Assembly: GCA_022496805.1 (NCBI GenBank)
Contig: CM040092.1
Location: forward strand, 255,555 to 319,554
Reading direction: 5' to 3'
Source of the DNA: Pohlia nutans
Lineage: Eukaryota > Streptophyta > Bryopsida > Bryales > Mniaceae
Length of the DNA: 64,000 nt
Shown: piece after piece, positions 45,901 through 59,103 of the stretch
Numbering within the stretch: the stretch's first letter is position 1
Layout: every line of letters starts with the position of its first letter
Program-made: the position numbers and the translations under genes
Notes under the pieces: generated by a model
Database searches by the model: none
Told to the model about the DNA's origin: nothing
Seen by the model: only the letters and a program-made list of their open reading frames with translations

Positions 45901-48900
45901 GACCGTCATTGAGTATCATTTTCATTTCTAGTTCCTGTGGTATCTGTATTCTGGTATTCATCAGTGGGTTACTTTTACAGGAGGCTCAGAAGCTTCTACA
46001 GCCCTCAGATAAAATGCTCAGGACCATGGCACTTGAGCTTGCTGAGTTCCAGGTACATTCTGCGGTTTTATCTTTGGGCTCATGGTTATGGAACGCTGAT
46101 CAGCATGCTTGGGGGATGTCTAACATTAAGCTTGCAGTATTTCATGTGTAGATTTTTAGCTGAACATTTCTTCATAGCATGTTTTTAGATTTTTCTGGCG
46201 TAATTTTCTGCGGCTTTATACTCTTACATGATTCATTATGTCAACTGCCTTTATTGAGGCTGTATGATTCATTTCTGGGGCAGGTTTGTGTGGACTTATT
46301 TTTGACAACACAAAACTATGTGGACATTGCATCTTTGGCTGTGATTCCACGATCAACTGGAGGCCAGGTATACTTTTGGCGAAACAATACTCTGGACGTC
46401 TCTAATGTCTCTTATGCTTGTTTCTTGAGGAGAATTTGGTTCTCTATAGTTATTTCCTTTCTGTAGCAGGATTTGGTTCTAGTTCATGGTACTTGCTTTA
46501 TTGTTCATGCTGGCAACTTACTTGTAAGAGTTGACGGATTGCAAGTCCTCAGTTAGAGCTCCAAGACATGATTGCTCTGATTAGACCATAATTGATGATT
46601 TAGGAAAGATTTAAAGGAGGCCGGATCTTTCTGTTGGTGTTATCGATTCAATATCACTTGTTCTTTTGGATTTTAGCTCTATTACTACCATGAGTTTCAA
46701 GCGAATGTGGACTCTGCAAAGCTGTACAACGATCTACGATGGAATGTGACCCGACCTCAAGGCTTGGAATGTGTTATGCGAGTGCGATGTAGTAATGTGC
46801 GTATGATTCTCTTTTCATGATGAGTTTCTGCACAATATGGTTTTTCCTGATTTTTTCAATACTAATCTTCTCATGCAAGGTCAATCTTTACACACTAACT
46901 TTCATGTGAGATCACCTTTTGCGAACTAATTGTTTTTAGTGGTCCGTGTATCTTTTTAACAATCTTGAGCCACATGGCTTTGACCTTGACATGTGAATTA
47001 TTGTATTGATATCTTAACTGGACTTTTTGGGGTTCAGGGATTGCAAGTTCAAGATTATTATGGCAACTTCTGCAAGCGCAATCCTACAGATGTGGACCTT
47101 CCTGCAGTAAATTATCTTTCTTATATATTGATTTTTACTTCTTTGCATGTGCTTTATCTCGTTGTTGTACTTTTTTCATTCAGATTTTTGTCAAAGCATA
47201 GTGTTTCTGAGGCTTGTATTACAGATTTTGGGGAATCTCTCCTATATACCTTTTATTTTCTGAGTGGATTTTTGAATACTGGTGATGAGTTTCCCACAAT
47301 CGTGACTGCAGATTGATTGCGATAAGACAATAATGGTAACTTTCAAGCATGATGACAAGTTTCAAGAAAATGCAGAATGCTGCTTTCAGGTTTGTAGTGT
47401 ATTCCCTAGCTGTGTTTGATAGTAGATGATGCTCTCATAGTGCAACCTAGTGGTTAATAGAAACAGTTTTAGTTCTGTGTGATCATTTGAAAACTGTTTT
47501 GAGTTGCTTTGAAGTCCCCTATTACTCACATTGAAACCCTGCAAATATGAAGAGTGCTCTGCTATATACAACAACCACTGGGCAAAGGAGAATCCGGCTC
47601 AACACGCTGTCTGTGCCTTGCACGACTGCTTTAGCCAGCCTGTTCCGGGGAGCTGATTTGGATGCTCAATTCACCTACTTTTTGAAGCAGGGTATGTTTG
47701 TTTGGCCCTGGTGTGCAAGTATCATATTTGCGTAGACATGTGCGAATGTGGTCAGAGTAGCCTTTTCTTCATGTAAATCGATTAAACTAGCGTTTTTGTG
47801 TATGAATTGTGCATTTGTGGACAGGCTCATGGTGAAAGTCACTTTGCCCATGCGCACATTGTTTGTTGAGACATAATGTTTATTTGTTGCATGATTCCTG
47901 CGTACTTGCAGCTGCCCAAGATGTCATAACAACACCTGTTGCTCAAGAGAGGGAACGTATGTCTAGTCAATGTGTGAATATTTTGTATACATACCGGAAA
48001 TTCTGTGCAACGGCATCATCTTCTGGCCAACTTATACTTCCAGAAGCTTTGAAACTTTTGCCTCTTTACACCATGGGTATGTCTACAGTCACTTGTGATT
48101 TACATAGCAGTGCTAGCATGCAGACCTGGTTTGTAGACCAATTAAGTATTTTCCAAACCAGGAAGCAATGTTTTGTGTTTACATGCAGCAACATTTTGTG
48201 AGATCTGTTGCAAATCGCTGATTTTATTTTTTGTATGGATCGCAGCTTTGACCAAAAGTGTAGGTCTGCGCACAGATGCGCGGATTGATGAGAGATCATA
48301 TTGGCTTACCCGAGCTGCTTCATTGTCCGCATCTTTGGCCATTCCGTTGGTCTACCCACGGATGTTTAGTGTACACAACCTTCCTTCCAAGGTACTGTTT
48401 GTGTTATTGATATGCCTTCTTTCTGGAATTGATAATTACTTTCATATTTCTAAATATATTTCTTGTTAGCCTGTATTTAACTATGGAAAATTTATCTGTT
48501 GGGTGAAGTATTGATAACTTGTCCTTGGGTTTTTGTTTGCTGAGTTTGGTTGCTTGTGGTGGTCGGTTAGGGCTTGTTTTCTGGGTCTAATGATCTATTT
48601 AACGTTTGTGATAGCAGGAGGATTTAGGAGGTGCCATACTTCCACCTACGTTGTCCTTGTCAAGTGAAAATCTGGAGCATGATGGCATTTACTTGCTGGA
48701 AAACGGGGAAGATGCTATGCTGTATGTGAATTCGCAAGCTTCACGTGAAGTAGTGTATCAACTCTTTGGTGTGCACTCCATTGATGAGTTGCAGGTTGGG
48801 CAGGTAAGTTTTCTTTACGCTAAATAGCTGTAATGGACACTTCAACATATTATTGAAGAAGACTGCTAACGAGATTCATCTGACAATGCTCTAATATAAA

Positions 48901-49651
48901 TCATGCAATTCATTCTTTTTTTTAATCAGGCTGTGGGATTAAGAATCTCATCTCTTCCAGAGGAGTTATTGTTTCACTCATGATGGCATTCGGTTTTGGG
49001 ATGTAGTTCTCTCTGCAGGAGTATGACAATGACTTGTCAAGACGGCTTAATGAAGTAGTTAATGAGATTCGACGTCAGCGTTGCTCTTATTTGCGGTAAG
49101 CATTCTCATTTGCAATCTTTTATTTTTGTCGAAAAATCAAGATAGCTTCCAATGCAGCGAGGAATGAGTTGTGTTTAAAGTGGTTGTTCCTGGTTGCTCT
49201 CTTCAATCTAATATTCATTCAATACATAAAGAAGGGCACTCCGAAGCATATTCATTGGTCGCAATCTTGACTTTTGAATGGATTCTGCAGGTTACGTCTG
49301 TTGAAGAGGCTTGACCCTCGAGGTAACATTTTATTGTTGAATTTCATTTTTGAGGGCACGGGCATAGTTTGCAACCATTTCACTTCGCCCATTTCTTTAT
49401 CTCAACTCATTGTGTATCTTGATATTAGATAGTTATTGAAAATTTACATACAACTTTTTGCTCGTTATCTTCTCATCGCCCCAAGTTACCTAAGCACTTT
49501 TATGTGAGGGTGACATCTGAGGTGTGTGTCCTTGCAATGTGCAGAGATTCTCTTCCTCAACTACTTGGTGGAAGACAAAGCTGCTTTGGGACTCTCTTAT
49601 GTGGAGTACTTGGTGCAAACGCATCGACAAATTCAAAGCCGTATGACCTAA
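39943..49651 (+). CDS. SEC24: SEC24-like COPII coat protein, 25 coding exons, 1165 residues
   Basis: Cargo-binding subunit of the COPII coat; with SEC23 it packages cargo into vesicles at ER exit sites. Coding exons: 39943-40423, 41183-41769, 42018-42248, 42420-42494, 42759-42857, 43112-43229, 43454-43581, 43769-43888, 44158-44238, 44602-44679, 44819-44911, 45227-45281, 45463-45527, 45981-46052, 46284-46367, 46677-46796, 47038-47106, 47312-47389, 47553-47691, 47912-48076, 48246-48391, 48618-48803, 49007-49095, 49291-49322, 49545-49651. All are AG/GT-bounded and phase-compatible. Residues 1-430 are the Pro/Gly/Gln-rich tail. Next come [14 protein letters not shown], the zinc finger (from 492, [12 protein letters not shown]), the trunk ([16 protein letters not shown]), the beta-sandwich, the helical domain (from [15 protein letters not shown]) and a gelsolin-like end. 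It resembles plant SEC24B/C (CEF) in length and order. The zinc-finger first pair is Cx4C (C503, C508) rather than the usual Cx2C. Confidence 0.95.
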
Positions 49652-52342
49652 GCTGTCGGTTTTAATAGAGGGACAAGGATTTTTAACAGAATGTGAGGTT
49701 CATGTGACACAATTGTTTCCTTATATTGATATGAATTACAGCACCCAGGTGACAAATGTTTGTTGCCTGTTAGAGTTAAGCTCAACGAGCTTGACGTGCC
49801 ATCTTCGTTCCACATATTGGATGTGTATGTTTTTTATTGGCGTCCACTAGGTACTGTGTAAGCATTTTACATATATTTACTCTTAGATGCACACCTGACA
49901 ATAATCATTTGATGATTGAGCTTTTCATTTCAGGCACATCATGTTGGTGGCAGATGTATTGGGTAACCAAAATTCGGGTATCATCACTTTATTTAGACTA
50001 AACTTAACCCTTTAACCCTTTGACGCGCGTGCGTCCACTACGGCTAAAGAATAAGCATGTTCTTGGAACAACAGATTGCAACCTTTCTCAGCAAACACTA
50101 CATCCTATACAGTTTTTCATCCATCCGAATTTCTTTTGGTTCTTGTGCTAGTTGACTATCATTTGTACTGTATGGATCTTCAAAATAAGATGTTTTTCCA
50201 AAAATCAATACAATCAGTTTATGTCAAGTTTCATTTAGTTCAAAAAGTGAGACCTGGTTTTCATGGTCATTTACATGGTTTTCCAAGGTAAGTAGAATCA
50301 AATAATGGAAACCATACCATCTTGTAGTGCCATAACATAATAGAGAAGTTCATGAAGTCCCCCTTTTCCATATTTGGTAGGTTATTTACATCTATAGTCA
50401 AATTCTTCCTCAGTTAGAAGATATGATTTGCCAAGTAGTAACCAAAGATTTGAAATCTTGGAAGGAGCATGTTTTGATTATGTAGGTTCCCAAAAAAATT
50501 GTGCCTTACGCGGAGTATGAAAGGCACAAGGTGTACAGTTCCTCATTAGTGGCACAATTCAATGGTAACTCCTTGTCCAAGGATGATTTCACTCTAGTTC
50601 ACAATTCCAAACATTTTGAAATGTGATTAGTGATGCATGCTTTGATGCAATTACTATTAGTAGCAAGACATTAGTAGAGCTAGGCTTCAATGTGGGTGTG
50701 TTCTTTATGCAAAACAACTATACTACATTGCCATCCACCGTGATGGCTGCCCTGATTGCAAAAGAGTGTTAGAATGCCAAAGGAATGGCATAGTACAAAC
50801 ATTCTGAACGGCACAGATGAAGAAAATTAATGGATTAGTAGGGTTTAGAAGATGAGACAAAGGTGGACAAGAAGTGGGGAGGCCTAAAGCATGTAATTGA
50901 GCTTGAGAATCGCTAGAAGAATCGTTTGGAGCCTTTAAAGAAAAAAAAAATCTCTTCCTCTACTTCTATGGTCAATTAGGACAAAACAAGTTTAACTGTG
51001 ACCATAGTGATTGGAAAATGGATTGATGCTAAGTCTATTCTAACTTTTGTTCATTTCTCTTTCAATTCTCAAACTAAGGTCTATACTTTCAATCTTGATG
51101 GTGGTACTAAAACTTTGGATGAAAGTGTCAAACAAGTGTTAATTTGATCATCACTAGTAATGCACTTCACAAATTGTCCTATGAGGAAAGTTTAATTGAC
51201 CTACAAGAGGGCCCTAAAACGACCTATTTGAGTCTTTGAAGGACCTTAAAATGACTTGTTTGAATAGCCATGAAACAACTCATTTGAAGGAGGATAAAAT
51301 AATCTACTCGAGGAGGCCTGAAACAATCTGCTGGAAGGAGGGATGAAATGGTTTGTTTTAAGAGCCTTGAAACCAAGGTTGTCCAATCCAACCACTTGAC
51401 AAGACGCCGAACAAGATGTCAAAGACAGTCAACGGACCCCAGTCTAAAATTATACCATATTCTTAGAATAGGCTTGGATATTCATGGACATTTGAGAATA
51501 TTTCATCCATGTTGTTAACGTACTAGACACCCGTCGAACAACTTGACAACGTTTAACAACATGACAACGTTGAACAACAACTCGACAACGTCAAACAAGA
51601 CAAACGACTGACATTGCTAAAAATGTGTCAAAGAAGACAACTATGCGTGAAAAACTTGTTTTATGATAACATGATTTCTACCAGGACATCCTCTACAACA
51701 ATACCTTAGTTGGGCAATGACTGCAAGACAATACCTCTTGCTACTTGAAATATTGTGACGAGATCAACAAAAACAAGATTGAAAATTGTTGTTCATTCCA
51801 GTCGTTCCGAACGCGTTGTCCTGATCACAAGTGAACTGTTGTTCATTCCACTCGTTCCGAAAGCGTTGTCTTGATCACAAGTGAACAAAAATCTGTTGAT
51901 CTGATGCAAAAAAATCTGTCAATTCGGACAATCTAAATCAAGAAAAAAAACTCTATCTAATAGAAACACTAATTTACCATATGAAGTCAAAATACCACGT
52001 TATAAAAGTCAAATTGCCATGTTATTAAAGTCAAATTGCCAAGTCGCAGTCAATCCACCCCGTCGAAATAAAACCGCCACCTCACTGCTAGTGCACTTAG
52101 TAGGTTTGAATCGAAGACCTCATGAATAATAAAGATCACTCCTACCCTATTTCCCACACATGTACATGTCATTTTAAAAATAGATAATATAGCATTTATT
52201 AAAAAAATAGCACTTAAAATTGTTTTGTGACTTTTCAAAATCTCATAACTTTTGCAAAACTAAACATTTTAAAACATTTTCTTTTCCATGTATAGATATT
52301 GTAATGAGGAATGTACTTGAGAAAGAAAATTTGAAACAAAAT
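49652..52342. other. SEC24 3' end followed by degenerate repeats, no intact gene
   Basis: The 3' untranslated region occupies perhaps the first 200-300 bases. At 50000-50030 a TTAACCCTTTAACCC end-like motif occurs. From 50480 to 51170 broken frames are protein-like (for example TLPSTVMAALIAKE, then VIGKWIDAKSILTFVHFSFN), probably an old retroelement. 51220-51370 has degenerate repeats of about 35 bases (GACNNNTTTGA type). 51793-51895 holds two copies of a 51-base unit with GTTGTTCATTCCA and TGATCACAAGTGAAC. Confidence 0.4.
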
Positions 52343-52708
52343 AGAGTTATCTGCAAAGTCCTTCAAACTTTGAGAGAGATACCTAGAATTTTGTTTTAAT
52401 ATAGTCTTATTTGGTCTCTCTAAATAGTTAAAAGGTATGGAAGAGCTTGGTGGTCTACAATTATTAGGTGTGTAAGGGCTTGGTGGTCTTCAAAGTCATA
52501 TGAAACTTTTTTGAGCTCCTCTTTTGGTGCCCAAAAAAGTTTCACATGACTTTGAAGATCACCAAGCTCTTACACACCTAATAATTGTAGACCACCAAGC
52601 TCTTCCATCCCTTTAAACTATTTGGAGTAACCAAATAAAATAATATAATAGGTATATAAAATTCTAGGTATCTTTTTCAAACTTTAAAGGACTTTGCGGA
52701 TAACTCTA
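52343..52708. repeat. Long foldback: two arms of about 170 bases around a 17-base loop
   Basis: Left arm 52343-52513, right arm 52531-52708. Matching words include ATACCTAGAATTTT, GGAAGAGCTTGGTGGTCTAC, AATTATTAGGTGTGTAAG and CTTCAAAGTCATNTGAAAC. The inner half is nearly perfect and the outer half diverged with small gaps. A transcript would fold into a long near-perfect hairpin, so it is a foldback transposon or a possible small-RNA source. No coding region. Confidence 0.85.
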
Positions 52709-54046
52709 ATATGTTATATTTTCTACAATAATTTTGAAGTGACAAGAGAGTAAATATAAACATATAATCTATTTTCAAATGTTCATAACTTTTGCAAATA
52801 AAAACATTTTTGACGTATTTTCATCATGCGTAGGTGTTGTTACAAGGAATATTCTTAAGTTATAAAATTTGTTGAAACATCTTTCCATTTTTTTCTAATG
52901 ATTTTGAAGTATCAAGAAAGTTTTAAAAAAAAACATATTAATTATTAATTATCAATTTTCCAATGTGCCTTACTTTTGCAAAAAAGATATTTTTGAATGT
53001 TTTGACCACAATGTCATTGTAATTTTGATCTTTTGGAAAATGAATCAGGATTTTTTGATTATGTGTATTTTAATTTCCACAATTACACTTTTAAACACTG
53101 TAGTACAATACTCTAAACAAAAGATTCTCTCCTAGTCTTTGTACCTCCACCCACAACATTGCATGTATAGTGATACAAAATTTCGTTCCTCAAAAATCAC
53201 CCAATAAATACCTACAGTAGATAACATTTTCATTCATCATATGATGTTTCAATATCCAAAATTTGAATGTTGATTTTTGATCAATTATTAAGGAATTTTT
53301 AGAGGCAAAACTTAGAAAATTCATTTAAAAACCATCATTGATAGATTTTTACACTTATAATTGAATACATGCATAAATAATCTAGAAACAAACATCTTTT
53401 TAGTTTAAAAAATGCTTTAAAAAAAAAGTACATTTTTATAAAACCAGTGACAAAAAGATTGTTTGCCTCCTACATATGACTAATAAATACTCTACAACTA
53501 TTGCACGTAAATTGATACTAAATTGATTTTTAAAAAAATATTCTATCAAGAATTCATTGAATAAAAAACATTTTGACAATTACGCAAATTTCTATCTTCC
53601 AAAAACAAAATGTTGATCTAGTGGACTTTAAAGAAAAATTGGTGTTCAATTTTAGAACAATTTTTTTGAAGCATCTAAACTTCTTTAAAATAGACTCAAC
53701 ATAAATTAAGAAATAATGATGCTAAAAATAGAGTTCAAAAGAGATTTCAGATGTGTTTTAAGTAAAAAAATTGGTATTGACTGAACACCATTCACCATTT
53801 TGAGGATTAATGCTTCTTACAATTGCATCACCATCTAAACTTCAAAATAAAACTTCAAAATAATTCTTTTATTTTATATTATTATTATCCTCTTATAATA
53901 TATATATATAATTATTACTGTATTATTACTATATTATTATATGTAATGAACTTGTTGATTCTATTTTTATAGATTTGACCCAAAATTTATATTTTGCAAT
54001 GTAGTTTCTCATGTTTCTAAAAATTTAATGCTTCATGATGTACCTT
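52709..54046. other. AT-rich intergenic DNA
   Basis: No gene seen. A short AT microsatellite lies at about 53895-53912. Confidence 0.4.
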
Positions 54047-54220
54047 CACTATTAGAAAATCCAACTATTCTGTTGATTTGGTCGCGTTGATCAGGGACAC
54101 TTTTCTGTTGATTTCAACAACAATCTGTTGCTTCGAACAAAAACGCAACCAAATCAACAAAAAAAGTATCCCTGATCAATACAATCCAAATCAATAGAAT
54201 AATCGGATTTTCTAGTAGTG
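54047..54220. mobile_element. 174-bp mini-CACTA element (MITE) with CTT target duplication
   Basis: It starts CACTATTAGAAAATCC and ends with the inverse of CACTACTAGAAAATCC. The flanks are CTT at 54044-54046 and 54221-54223. The arms continue inward (TTCTGTTGATTTGG against TTCTATTGATTTGG), so nearly the whole element folds back. Its ends differ from those of the large CACTA element, so it belongs to a different CACTA family. Confidence 0.9.
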
Positions 54221-55019
54221 CTTTCAACATTTACAAAACTAGTAATTTATTAAAATTTGTTGAATTTATATTAATTCAGTCACAATTTTTCTTGTAATTC
54301 CTAAACGAACAGAAATCAGGAGACTATTGTTGAACCCTTTAGAAAAAACTGTTAAATGTGTCAAATCGTGACCGCCAGTGCCCAACAAAGAATTGTTGAT
54401 TTTTTGTTTGTTTCGTCGGCATTTTCTAGTATTGTCTGCAGGACAATATCCAAGTTGTAGGACAAAGATTATAGGGGATGAACAAGGTTAGCCCGAAGGT
54501 TAGATAGCATGAAGGTTAGAGTTAATTGGTGGTGGCTAGGGTTAGTTGGTGGTTTAGAGTTAGGTGCCAACTGGTTTAAGAGGGTTGTTTGGAGTTTCAA
54601 TACTCATTCTCTCTGTCATTTTTTTGTTTGTGTGTTATAAAAGAAGAAAAGATCATAAGATTGTACGTCTTCAAGTTGAATAAAGGAATTTCTTTGTAGA
54701 AGAGCTCCTATTCACACTTGAAGGCTCAATCGTCCAACTTTAGGGCGCCGGGAGGGGGGCTCACTTCTTTGCATCTTCATAGACTATTTGTAGTTTTAAA
54801 ACTAGTCATAAAATCTATAAAAAATATACATGTATAAATGCTATATGTATAAATACCATGTTAACATTTGAACATCTAGAATAGATGAAAAGAGGCTTGT
54901 TTTCATCTATTTCGAGTGCTTTGAGATATAGAACCAAACCTACTCCAGAAGTTTCCTCCCATCTTTTTTTAGGAATCTTATCTTTATTTCCACCAAAAAG
55001 AAAATGCAAAGTATTAGAT
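54221..55019. other. Intergenic DNA, no gene recognised
   Basis: Degenerate repeats GTTGGTGGTT and GGTTAG-type at 54490-54570; nothing else identified. Confidence 0.3.
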
Positions 55020-55305
55020 GCCCGAGGAAGTCGCTATGAAGAATTTAGATAACTATGAGAGAATAAATATAGGGTGTCTTTTATTCATTTGAGAGAAAAA
55101 TTATAAATTTATAGAAGTAATACATGATGTTTCAAAACCAATTTGGGAATATTTTAGGAATATTCATAGAATATATGTGAAATATACCCCAAATATACTA
55201 TAAATAGTATAATATTTCAATTATTTCATAGCCCCCAATTAAATACCCTTTGTTCGCTCATATGTGCCCAAAATTTACACCAAGTGACTTCCCCAAGATT
55301 ATATG
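55020..55305 (-). mobile_element. MITE, copy 1 of a CTYRGGGAAGTCA-ended family
   Basis: It begins CCCGAGGAAGTCGC and ends AAGTGACTTCCCCAAG, imperfect inverted ends. Over its whole length it matches the reverse complement of 60457-60726; shared words include AATTTAGATAACTATGAG, ATATAGGGTGTCTTTTATTC and CCAATTTGGGAATAT. About 280 bp, no coding region. Confidence 0.75.
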
Positions 55306-57948
55306 TTACCCTTTTTATCTATATTCCCATATAAACATATAAATGCACCTAGCTTAGCTCTTAAAAAAAATTAAAATTTTACCTCTAGAAAATAAATGGT
55401 ATCCTATCTTAGGTCTCAAGTGATTTCTAAGATTTCCGCTAGTGAAGTACTTGGGCAAGATGCCCTTCATCCTTATTGAATTGTGCTATGCACCTAATAC
55501 TACCAACACTCCTCTTGTCATTGTGGATTGTACAAAGCCATATATGGGACAACACCACCAACAAATTCATCTGAAACATGTGGCCATCAATTCTTCCAAA
55601 GTCCATTTCAGTGGTAAGACCTTTCTAAACATCCACTTCTAAAATGTTCAACTTTAGTTACAACAATTATTTGGTAATTGACAATCTTCATATCATTTCT
55701 AGTTCAGTTGATCTTGTAATCATTGAGTGCTAGATGCTGGAACATCTACTTAGTAATCGTTTCTTAACTGCTTCATGTCAACGTTGTCGCTTAATCTCGT
55801 ATTTGATGGTTTTGAGGAAAGTCTTGGTGGCAGGTTGGTGCATTGAAGCAAAGATCATGCAAAGAGATAGACAAGGGCAATCCCCTATTGTTTGCATCAT
55901 TCCCAAACTTCGAACCTAAGGTGAGCCCTCCTTGGATTCTAACTTGCACTTGAACATGAGCCCCTTGTCATTTGATTGCGACATGATGTTGCTTGTCTAT
56001 CCTAAAGTTTTGAGTTCTCTATACCATATGTGCTTACAATTCTCTAGACCATGTGTACTCCTCCCTACATATTTTAAACACACTTGTCCATTGCCCTAGT
56101 TGACTTCTTCTGATTGAATGTAGTGCCTCATTGTGTTTCGTTGTTGTTCCTCTTCTTTTGAATGCTTTGATTGTTGTGTTAGAATGATGGTCAATTCTTC
56201 CTCTGAATGTGTTGTTGTTGGAAGTAGTCTTAATTCTAATGTTTTCTACTTAACCACTAGGAGACCATAAGGTCTTTACACAACTTCTGGAACTAAAGAG
56301 CGAGAAAATTCAAGTTGTTGGGTCGTGGATTCTAGGGTGAGCAACAAAGAGACTCGTGCTCTTTTTGAGAGTTGAATTCGTAAGTACTTCCTGATAAAAA
56401 ATTCATGAAGTGTGCGATTTTTGGTGATTCTTTTGAGCTGTAATGAGGCTATCCGTGTGTCACTTCAGACCCTCATATCTTCTTTGTCACATTTTAAAAT
56501 TACGTGATTCTTTTTGCATATATTCAAAATAATGATCTCTATGCATAGTAAAAATTTCAGAATTTTTGGAGCACTTTTGAACATGTATAAAATACCCTCT
56601 CTCAACGGTGGCATATTCTCAAAAATTGTGCAATTTTCTCGATCATTTTCTCCATACAAAAGCCACGTCAGTTTTCTTTAATTACAATAGTGCCGATCGT
56701 CAAAATTACCCCACACCAATGAAAATTGAGCTTGTTACAAGAACTATTCAAGAAAACAAGTTCAACACCCCCGTCCTATAAAGATTAGTATAGATCAAAA
56801 TTGTTTTAATCAATGTCCCTCCCAATTCTAACTAATGCAAGGGTATAATAAGCATGACTCACTAGGACCAAAGAAAGTGGCTAGGGGCGACATATATTCT
56901 TTAAAAAAATTTGCAACTCACTTCAAATTTTGATTTTTTATTGTAGATTGGAAATTTGAAATTATTGTGAAAAATATAAAAATGTAGTAATTCAAAGGGC
57001 TCACTACACATCAACTACTTTGATATGGTAAAAATTATTCTAATATTTATTTCTAAAGTGCTTGCATGGTATGGTTCACCACATTGAGAGAATTTTGGGT
57101 TGTGCAATATCGTGGCTTTTGGAGCACATTTGTGTACATTGTCCAAACCTTTAAATCAATTTAAAAAATATGTAACAACAATACAATGAAAAATGAAGCG
57201 AACCAACTTTTAAAATTAATTGGTTAAACATATTAATTATAGAATAAAATCTTAATTTGTGAAATTGATTTTATCTCAAACGGTTTTGAGTATCAAAACA
57301 CTCATTCTAATAATAGTTTGACCAATTTCTGATCAAACTTTGAATGTAAATATAGTCCATGTTTGATTCTATATTTGAGTTTTAAATAATAAATCCACCT
57401 GCATAATTTCTTTCTCAAGCACATTCAAAAAATAAATTCATCAAAAAATAAAATAAAATGATACAATTAAACGATACAAAAAAACACATCTAAATAAATT
57501 AAAAATGTAAAATTTTAAAAACTACAAAAAATTGGAAAAAATTTGGAACATATTTTTTTCACATATTTGAACATTGAAAAAATTTATAGCTCAAAATCCC
57601 ATCCACAACCTTTCCTCTTTTTCTTTTAGAAAATTTGGATGCACTTTTGCACTATGACAACGTTCTTGTTTTTTACATAAACATTAATTTAGGTTACATA
57701 TATGTTATTTTAAACCACATTTATTTTGGCATTGGTAGAGAACATCATTCTAATAAAAGAGATTCAATTTTTTTGATAACTTCTACTACTAATTTCTATT
57801 TATGTATTTTCAAAAGGTTAAAAAAACTACAAAGTTGTGCATTGCGACAAAAAGGTAGTGAACCGTAGCATGCAAATGCCCTCTAATTTGAATGAGAATC
57901 GCTACTTTTTAACTATTTTGAAGAAAAAGATTGACACTTGTTAATTCA
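55306..57948. other. Intergenic DNA with probable retrotransposon fragments
   Basis: 55442-55919 has two short protein-like but unrecognised frames. At about 56315 the sequence reads SSCWVVDSRVSNKE, reminiscent of the WVVDSGxS motif near the protease of plant copia polyproteins; the surrounding frame is broken, so at most a remnant survives. 56700-57948 is AT-rich with nothing recognised. Confidence 0.35.
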
Positions 57949-58495
57949 CATAACCCCTAAGCGCTCAAACGACCATTTTCTGGTCGTTGCCCGAATCTAA
58001 CAGGTTGCCGGAACAAAAAAGTATTTTTTTGAAAAAACAAAAAATACTTTAAAATACAACATCAAGTCTACTTTCCAACCCAATTTGAATTATGGCAATC
58101 CAAGTTAAACTCCACCCGGGAGAATTTTTCAAAGTAGATCACCTCAACCTTGTCTTAGTATTATGAAATTTGCTATTTGGAGAAAGTAATGATGATCCCT
58201 CCAACATTTTTTTTTCTTTTTTGAAGTTTACAATAGATAGCCCAACTTTAACCAATCATACTCAATTTTATAAAAAATTGAAAATTATAATTATAATTTT
58301 TTTTCAAAAGTTAATGCTTTTAAATTCATTAAAAATGACCTAAAGTTAGTTTTGGAAGTTTGACCGTACAGATAATTTGTAGAGATGACACTCTACATTT
58401 TGTTTATTGAACCAAACTTCATCAAACATATAGAAGGCACATATTATAACACATCTATGTTTTGTTCAATACCCCTCGCGCTTTTAAGGGTTAAC
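57949..58495. mobile_element. MITE-like element E1, homologous to 19822-20345
   Basis: It begins TAACCCCTAAGCGCTCAAAC and ends CGCTTTTAAGGGTTAA. The interior matches the element nested in the CACTA transposon (CATCAAGTCTACTTTCCAA, ACACATCTATGTTTTGTTCA). It directly abuts E2, sharing the TTAACCCCTAA junction. Confidence 0.7.
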
Positions 58496-59051
58496 CCCTA
58501 AATGTTCTCACGGTTGTCAGATTGAGCAGTTTTCCAAAGATGCATTATAAAATTCAACTAAGAGGGATAATGAATAAAAGTTGTACATTATGCATTTTAG
58601 ATTCTATCCGCACGGTTAGATTTGCGATTGCTATCACCGATATTTGTGTATTCAATTTCGAACTTACAATTTTATACTCTTTTTTAATATGATTACGAGT
58701 AAGATATTGACAATCTAATAATGAAATTTGTTGTGATGGGTTGAAATGTAATACTCTAAGTGCAGTGATTTTTGGAGATTTTTTGGTTGCTCAATTTTAG
58801 TAGTTGACTTTTTCAAGAGCACTTTTAGACTAAAATCTTCGAAATTTTGGGTGGAACACTACAACATGAAATGAGGCATAAAAATTTCACAAATCATCCC
58901 CTTTCTAATCGGATCAAACATACAAAGAGCTAACTTCCCATAAAAGTTTAAATAAAAATTCCACACTGCAAAAAGTGCATGATGGATGAGAAAATGGGCT
59001 TCAAATCCGTACATCATGCAAAATATGCATGGTTAGGCAGTTAGGGGTTAA
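58490..59051. mobile_element. MITE-like element E2 with TTAACCCCTAAA ends
   Basis: It starts GTTAACCCCTAAATG and ends GTTAGGGGTTAA. About 560 bp without coding potential. E1 and E2 lie end to end, so one inserted into the terminus of the other or they share a preferred target. Confidence 0.6.
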
Positions 59052-59103
59052 TATGCATCAAACATAAATCATTCAGAATGATTTTTTTTTTAGAATCGTA
59101 TAC

